A stretch of 11,239 nucleotides of DNA from JAAYCI01 sp964371725 (GTDB lineage Bacteria; Bacillota; Clostridia; Oscillospirales; Ruminococcaceae). Position 1 is the first letter of the stretch, and the number at the start of each line of letters is the position of its first letter. The notes under the pieces are model-generated. The model was not told the DNA's origin and did no database searches. It saw only the letters and a program-made list of their open reading frames with translations. This document shows, piece by piece, positions 6,833 to 11,239 of this stretch. The position numbers and the translations under genes are program-made. The stretch is taken from NCBI GenBank assembly GCA_964371725.1, contig CAYJNQ010000051.1, positions 1 through 11,239 of the forward strand. Direction: 5' to 3'.

Positions 6833-6879
6833 GTTTTTTTCGGGGCTTGCCCTTGGCCCCTTGCGCCCGATGCTCTGCG

Positions 6880-6908
6880 TTGTATTTTGGCAAAAAATGG
6901 CGTATACT
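6880..6908 (+). promoter_or_regulatory. SigA-like promoter of the large glycosyltransferase gene
   Basis: TTGTAT (6880-6885), a 17-nt spacer, and TATACT (6903-6908). It lies back to back with the methyltransferase promoter; the two -35 boxes are 47 nt apart, so the same regulator could act on both genes. Confidence 0.7.
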
Positions 6909-6944
6909 TAGAATATCTTACTATATAAAGGAGCCAAGAGTGAC

Positions 6945-9056
6945 ATGGCAGAACAAAAGAAACCCGTGCTTTCCATTGGCATGATTGTGAAAAACGAAAT
7001 CCGCTCCATCGAGCGCTGCCTGCGTGCGCTGGAGCCTTTGCGCAAGGCCGTTCCGTGTGAATTGGTGATTGCCGACACCGGCTCTACCGATGGCACGCGC
7101 GAAGTGGCCGCGCAATATGCCGACATTTTGTTCGATTTTGAATGGATAAAAGATTTTTCCGCCGCACGCAATGCCGTTTTAGACCGCTGCAGCGGAAAAT
7201 GGTGCCTTATGGTGGATGCCGATGAGTATTTGGATGAAGATGTGAAGCTGCTGAAAGCTTTTTTGCTGGACCCAAAATCGGACCGAGTGGATTTCGCCCG
7301 CACCATTCAGCGCAACTATTCTTCCTACGAAATGAAAGCGCTCGACTGCACGGATTTTCAAGTGGTTCGCTTGTTTCGAATGAAAGACACCCTTCGCTAC
7401 AGCGGCATCATCCACGAATCGTTGACATTCACGGGCAAACCGGTGTTTGTTGAATTGCCCTTTGTTGTTTTGCACCACGATGGCTATGCGCAAAAAACAG
7501 AGCCGGAGCGCGAAGCACACAAACAGAGATGCGCCCGCAATTTGGAGTTGCTGGAAAAGAAACTGGCCGACAACCCCAAAGACAAATCCATCCTCTATGT
7601 GCAATGTATTGAATCGACCTGTGATACCGCCAAGCGCAAACACTACTGCGAGAGGGCGTTTCACTATCTTTCCACGCGGAAGGAGCGCTCTTGCGGCCCC
7701 GCTGAAAAAGCGCTGTACGCCCGCATTCTTTCCATTTTATTCGCTTGCAAAGAAGAGCGTGCCGTCGACCTCTTACAAAGCGTTTTGCCACAACTACAAA
7801 ACTATTTTCTGTATCTGTGCGATGTGAGTTTCCATGCATCCAGATATTACGAAAGCCTTGAGGACTATGAGAAAGCCCTGTTTTACGCCCTCCAATACCA
7901 AGAGTCGCTTGGAATATACGACAGACAAGCGTATGAGGAAGGCAGTTTTTCGGTTTCCTCCCCGAGTTGCGTCTATATCAAGGAACGCTTGGGCCAAAGC
8001 CTGCACTTGGCACTGTACCGGTTTAAAACGGGCAGCCCCGAGAAAGCGCAGGAAATTTTGGCGTCTGTTTCCCTTGCGGAGCTTCTTTCCACCGAGCATC
8101 TGTTTGTCTACTATTGGAACCTGCTTTTGGAAATGGCCGATTTTGTCTGGGTGCAAGATTTGGCAAAAGAAAGCTTCGCCGCCATTGAAAACCACGAAGA
8201 CGAAACGAAAAAAACTTGGGCAAAAAATACGGTGGGTGGCCTGCTGGCACGGGAACTTGCCAAAGGGCAAGACAGCCCCGATTTGAGTTTGTTTGAAGAT
8301 GCCCCCGGCGAATGGGGGCGCAGTGTGCGGCTGATGCGTGCCACAAACGCTGCACAGATGCAAGCGCTTTTTGAAGAGGTGGAAGCGTGGGAGCAGCTTC
8401 CCCCATTGGTGTTTTACCACGCCATCGAGCTACGCTGCCCCTTCCCGCAGGTATTTTACACCTTGGGTACAAACAGCCTGCAAAACATGGCCACTTTGTT
8501 TGCCCTGCAAGAAAACGCCGCGGGCGCATTCCTTTTGTGGGCAGGCGAAACCAAAGACGACAACTCGGTTTTTTGGGTGCGCTTTGCCTTTGACTGCTGC
8601 ACCTTGCTGCTTCAAAAAGGCGGCTGGCAGGCCGACGAATGGAACGCCCTGTGTCGCTTGTTTGTGCACACGGCCGGTCTTTTCACCTCCCACTTGTATC
8701 ACCCCGATTTCCTCGACAGTGAGGCGCAGTGGAGCGTGCTTCCCACGCACCACCATTTTGCCCTTTTGCTTCTTTTGGCCAAAAGCGCCCTGCAGGAAAA
8801 AGACGAATTGCGTTTTGTGCAAATTCTTCAACAGGGTCTGCGCGCGGCCCCTGCGATGAAAGACTTGGTTTCGCATCTATCCGACGCGCAAAACCATCTG
8901 GCCGCCTTACCCCCTGCGGAAATGGTGAACCTTGCCGCGCAAATTCGCGCTGTGCTCGCCCAGTTCCCGCCCGAAGACCCAAGCCTTGCCCAGCTCAAAG
9001 AGGGCGATGCCTACAAGCTTGTGGCGCCGCTTTTGGAATCGAAATACACGGTGTAA
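6945..9056 (+). CDS. Family 2 glycosyltransferase with long helical (TPR-like) C-terminal region
   Basis: A 703-residue protein; the ATG at 6945 follows AAAGGAG (6927-6933) with an 11-nt gap. Residues 8-180 form a GT-A domain: MIVKNE (13-18), ADTGSTDGT (43-51), WIKDFSAARN (67-76), the metal-binding DADE (91-94), YSGIIHE (152-158) and HHDGY (177-181). This set is typical of the bacterial SPS/TPR glycosyltransferases. Residues from about 187 (PEREAHKQR, then NLELLEKKLADNPKDKSILY) look like the start of TPR-type helical pairs; the remaining roughly 480 residues are helical, Leu/Ala/aromatic-rich, and not otherwise recognised. No signal peptide or membrane segment is visible, so it should be cytoplasmic. 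Relatives near flagellin genes glycosylate flagellin before export; here flagellin is 2 kb away across putP. A cell-surface polysaccharide role is the alternative. Confidence 0.87.
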   Translation: MAEQKKPVLSIGMIVKNEIRSIERCLRALEPLRKAVPCELVIADTGSTDGTREVAAQYADILFDFEWIKDFSAARNAVLDRCSGKWCLMVDADEYLDEDVKLLKAFLLDPKSDRVDFARTIQRNYSSYEMKALDCTDFQVVRLFRMKDTLRYSGIIHESLTFTGKPVFVELPFVVLHHDGYAQKTEPEREAHKQRCARNLELLEKKLADNPKDKSILYVQCIESTCDTAKRKHYCERAFHYLSTRKERSCGPAEKALYARILSILFACKEERAVDLLQSVLPQLQNYFLYLCDVSFHASRYYESLEDYEKALFYALQYQESLGIYDRQAYEEGSFSVSSPSCVYIKERLGQSLHLALYRFKTGSPEKAQEILASVSLAELLSTEHLFVYYWNLLLEMADFVWVQDLAKESFAAIENHEDETKKTWAKNTVGGLLARELAKGQDSPDLSLFEDAPGEWGRSVRLMRATNAAQMQALFEEVEAWEQLPPLVFYHAIELRCPFPQVFYTLGTNSLQNMATLFALQENAAGAFLLWAGETKDDNSVFWVRFAFDCCTLLLQKGGWQADEWNALCRLFVHTAGLFTSHLYHPDFLDSEAQWSVLPTHHHFALLLLLAKSALQEKDELRFVQILQQGLRAAPAMKDLVSHLSDAQNHLAALPPAEMVNLAAQIRAVLAQFPPEDPSLAQLKEGDAYKLVAPLLESKYTV

Positions 9057-9072
9057 AACAATCCAATAAATA

Positions 9073-9100
9073 AGCCCGGCAGAGAAAACTCTGCCGGGCT
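9073..9100. terminator. Bidirectional intrinsic terminator between convergent genes
   Basis: AGCCCGGCAGAG (9073-9084) and CTCTGCCGGGCT (9089-9100) form a perfect 12-bp stem with an AAAA loop. CTTTTC follows on the + strand, and TATTTATTG on the - strand. It lies 16 nt after the glycosyltransferase stop and 38 nt beyond the putP stop, so it can serve both. Confidence 0.88.
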
Positions 9101-9138
9101 CTTTTCAATGAATAAAAGGGTTTCAAGCGCCTTTTCCG

Positions 9139-10662
9139 CTATCCCTCTTCGAGCTCTCCGCTGAACACCTCGTCGAACTGTTTGGCCAATTTTTCGCTTT
9201 CGGCAGGCTTTGCAAGCAGGCTCACAAGCACAATCACGGCCAGCGAAAGCGCAAAGCCCGGCACAAGAGAATACAGCCCCGTTGCCGTGCCCGGTGTTTG
9301 CCCGCTTATAAGGGGCAAATAGTCCCACACCACCACGGTGAGGCCGCCCGTTACAATGCCGGCCACGGCCGCGTTGCGCGTAACGCGTTTCCAATAAAGG
9401 CTAAGCAGCACAAGCGCCCCAAAGGCCGAGCCAAAACCCGACCATGCATTGGCCACAAGTCCCATGATGCCCGAGGAGGGGTCAAGCGCGATGAGGTAGG
9501 CCACCACGGCCACGGCAGCCACCACCAAGCGGCTGAACCACACATAGTGCTGTTCTGTGGCCTTGCGGTTGAGAAAACCGCGGTAGATGTCGCCCGTAAT
9601 CGAGGCGGCCGTAACGAGCAGCTGAGAATCGGCCGTGGACATGATGGCCGCCAAGATGCCGCACAAGAACAAGCCGCCGATAATGGGCACATACACAATG
9701 GAATCCGGCTGCATGAACACGGCTTGAATCATGGTGATGAACACGGTTTCGGAATCTTCGAGGCCGGGCAGGAACGCGCGCCCCACAATGCCCACAAACA
9801 CCGAAAAGGTAAGCGAGAGCACCACCCAAATGATGGCAATGGTAGCCGATTTGTTCACGCTTTTTTCGCGGCGTATGGCCATGAAACGCACGAGGATGTG
9901 CGGCATGCCAAAATAACCAAGCCCCCAGGCCAATTGCGAAAGGATGGACACCGCCGAAACCGCTTCGCCCGTTTCGGTGGTGGTGATGTTTAAGAATGCC
10001 GGTGTTACGGCGCTGTTCAGCCCGGCAGAGCCGCCAATGGCCGCATAGGCGAGCAAGGGCACACTTAAAATGGCAATGAGCATAAGGGCGCCCTGCACCA
10101 TGTCTGTCCAGCTAACGGCCGCAAAACCGCCGAGGAAGGTGTACAGCAAAATAATCAGCGCACCAATGGTGAGCGCCACCATGTAGGGAATGCCGAACAC
10201 CTGCGAAAACAAGGTGCCGCCCGCCACAAAGGCCGAGGCCGTGTACACGGTGAAAAACACCGTAATCACCACGCTGGATACAACGCGCAGCACACGCGAT
10301 TTATCGCAAAAACGATTTTCGAAATACTGTGGCACGGTGATGGCATCGCCGGCCTTGATGGTATAACGCCGCAGGCGCTTTGCCACCAAAATCCAGTTGA
10401 GCGCCGTGCCAATGGCAAGCCCCACGGCAATCCAAACTTGGTTTGTGCCAAGGGCATACACAGCACCCGGCAACCCCATAAGAAGCCAGCCGGACATGTC
10501 TGAAGCCTGCGCCGAAAAGGCCGCCACCCAAGAGTTGAGCTGCCGCCCGCCCAAAAAATAATCGCTTAAACTGTCAGATTTTTTAAAGAAAAATCCCCCA
10601 ATGGCAATCATCACACCCACGTATAAAACAAACGCAATTAAAGTCCACACCACACTCGACAA
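9139..10662 (-). CDS. putP: Sodium/proline symporter (SSS family)
   Basis: A 507-residue integral membrane protein with about 13 hydrophobic segments, importing proline with Na+. The TTG at 10660-10662 is chosen because AAAGGGG (10672-10678) lies 9 nt upstream; a longer reading from 10695 would place this site inside the gene. With this start, key residues have the same numbers as in E. coli PutP: Arg40 in GGR, Asp55 and Ser57 in ASDMSGWLLMGLPG (53-66), and the Na+-site MSTADSQLL (341-349, equivalent to Ser340/Thr341). The C-terminal tail after the last helix is short and charged. It is an SSS-family transporter with strong PutP features, though substrate could be verified only by assay. It is monocistronic, with a promoter upstream and the shared terminator downstream. 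It may feed proline for nutrition or osmoprotection. Confidence 0.95.
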   Translation of the reverse strand: MSSVVWTLIAFVLYVGVMIAIGGFFFKKSDSLSDYFLGGRQLNSWVAAFSAQASDMSGWLLMGLPGAVYALGTNQVWIAVGLAIGTALNWILVAKRLRRYTIKAGDAITVPQYFENRFCDKSRVLRVVSSVVITVFFTVYTASAFVAGGTLFSQVFGIPYMVALTIGALIILLYTFLGGFAAVSWTDMVQGALMLIAILSVPLLAYAAIGGSAGLNSAVTPAFLNITTTETGEAVSAVSILSQLAWGLGYFGMPHILVRFMAIRREKSVNKSATIAIIWVVLSLTFSVFVGIVGRAFLPGLEDSETVFITMIQAVFMQPDSIVYVPIIGGLFLCGILAAIMSTADSQLLVTAASITGDIYRGFLNRKATEQHYVWFSRLVVAAVAVVAYLIALDPSSGIMGLVANAWSGFGSAFGALVLLSLYWKRVTRNAAVAGIVTGGLTVVVWDYLPLISGQTPGTATGLYSLVPGFALSLAVIVLVSLLAKPAESEKLAKQFDEVFSGELEEG

Positions 10663-10703
10663 AATAAAATTCCCCTTTCTATAACAAAAAAACAATCATT
10701 TCT

Positions 10704-10732
10704 ATTTAACCACGGAATGGGTTTGGATGCAA
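10704..10732 (-). promoter_or_regulatory. Possible promoter of putP
   Basis: On the - strand TTGCAT (10727-10732) and TTAAAT (10704-10709) are 17 nt apart, in an AT-rich stretch about 42 nt upstream of the TTG start. Matches to consensus are moderate (3/6 and 4/6). Confidence 0.45.
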
Positions 10733-10856
10733 GAAAAAATGAAAAAAAACGCCTAAAAACGCTGAAATAAATTTTCGAACCCTTGTGACGCCGTGCAAAA
10801 ACCCCTCTTCGCCGCCTGCAAACGACACAGCCCCCATCGCGAAAAGCAGGATAAAC

Positions 10857-10890
10857 AAAAAAAGCCCCCGCACTTTTGCGCAGGGGCTTT
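10857..10890 (-). terminator. Intrinsic terminator of the flagellin gene
   Basis: On the - strand AAAGCCCCTGCGC (10878-10890) pairs with GTGCGGGGGCTTT (10861-10873) over 13 bp with two G-U pairs and an AAAA loop, followed by a further run of T (10857-10860). A second copy of the GGGGCTTT word at 10896-10903 offers an alternative partner. It lies about 150 nt beyond the flagellin stop. I see no gene in the 340-nt stretch 10700-11039; it holds the putP promoter, this terminator and the flagellin 3' untranslated region. Confidence 0.85.
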
Positions 10891-11039
10891 GATGCAGGGG
10901 CTTTTTCTCTTGAACCTTGTGCCTTGCCGTTGCAGGGCCCGCAAGGGCGAGGCCGGTGGCTGCAGAGATATAAGATAAGCTTTTGCGGCTATATTTCAAG
11001 CAGCGTTTGCCTTTCCTATGGCAACGTAGGCGAAATGCC

Positions 11040-11239
11040 TTATTGCAGCAGTTGCAGCACGCTTTGGGGCTGTTGGTTTGCTTGCGCCAACATGGCCTGT
11101 GCGGCTTGGCTGAGCACGTTGTTCTTGGTGTAGTCCATCATCTCTTTGGCCATATCCACGTCGCGGATGCGGCTCTCGGCAGCAGTCATGTTCTCAGCGG
11201 TTACGTTGAGGTTGTTCATGGTGTGCTCGAGGCGGTTTT
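11040..11239 (-). CDS. fliC: Flagellin, C-terminal end (5' part outside the window)
   Basis: The last 65 codons of a flagellin, ending in TAA at 11040-11042. The sequence contains the conserved C-terminal D0/D1 helix pattern: NRLEHTMNNLNVTAENMTAAES, shortened here to its key parts NRLEHT and AAESRIRDVDMAKEM, then SQAAQAMLAQANQQPQSVLQLL. This end packs against the N-terminal helix in the filament core and contains the export and polymerisation determinants. The residues visible are fully typical, so the gene is likely functional, but the surface-exposed central part, where glycosylation would occur, is not in view. It ends upstream of putP with its own terminator, so it is transcribed separately. 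In Firmicutes the gene is also called hag. Confidence 0.95.
   Translation of the reverse strand, partial: NRLEHTMNNLNVTAENMTAAESRIRDVDMAKEMMDYTKNNVLSQAAQAMLAQANQQPQSVLQLLQ

Noticed and set aside
10706..10999. 97-codon - strand open frame with a hydrophobic stretch
   Set aside because: It crosses the flagellin terminator, starts at a TTG without a ribosome binding site, and overlaps the putP promoter.

Overview
The window looks like chromosomal DNA from a motile Gram-positive bacterium, most likely a Clostridia-type Firmicute with moderate GC. The evidence is a flagellin C-terminus typical of Firmicutes, strong AGGAGG-type ribosome binding sites, SigA-like promoters with 17-nt spacers, AsnA-type asparagine synthetase, a zinc-ribbon protein with a Pro/Val/Gln tail, and U-tract terminators. 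The genus cannot be read from the sequence. There are eight genes: six complete and two cut by the window edges. I see no rRNA, tRNA, transposase, CRISPR array or phage gene.

Left part (1-2757). A zinc-ribbon gene runs leftward out of the window. Its Pro-rich tail is encoded by 30-bp tandem repeats. Divergent from it is a two-gene operon: a membrane-anchored family 2 glycosyltransferase (GTG start) and, 9 nt downstream, an AroE-AroK fusion covering two consecutive-but-one steps of the shikimate pathway.

Middle-left (2758-5113). A clear promoter drives asnA (ammonia-dependent asparagine synthetase). A protein of the coenzyme F420-0:glutamate ligase (CofE-like) superfamily follows 54 nt later, probably cotranscribed.

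Convergent gap (5114-5473). About 360 nt contain no convincing gene but are dense in structure: a 13-bp GC-rich hairpin, two copies of an imperfect ~29-nt direct repeat 129 bp apart, a nested AT-rich inverted repeat, a small UUCG-like hairpin, and a 21-bp perfect stem that ends in a 10-bp tandem repeat.

Right part (5474-11239). A large methyltransferase with an unrecognised helical N-terminal domain and a four-cysteine zinc site (- strand) and a 703-aa glycosyltransferase with a long helical tail (+ strand) diverge from a shared 181-bp promoter region. A bidirectional terminator separates the latter from putP, a sodium/proline symporter on the - strand. Upstream of putP is the 3' end of a flagellin gene with its own terminator. 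A sugar-transfer/methylation pair this close to flagellin suggests a role in flagellin glycosylation, but that is inference from proximity and domain type.

Three unlinked genes (zinc-ribbon, asnA, large glycosyltransferase) share the same promoter form: a TTGnnn box, exactly 17 nt, and a -10 embedded in CGTATACT.
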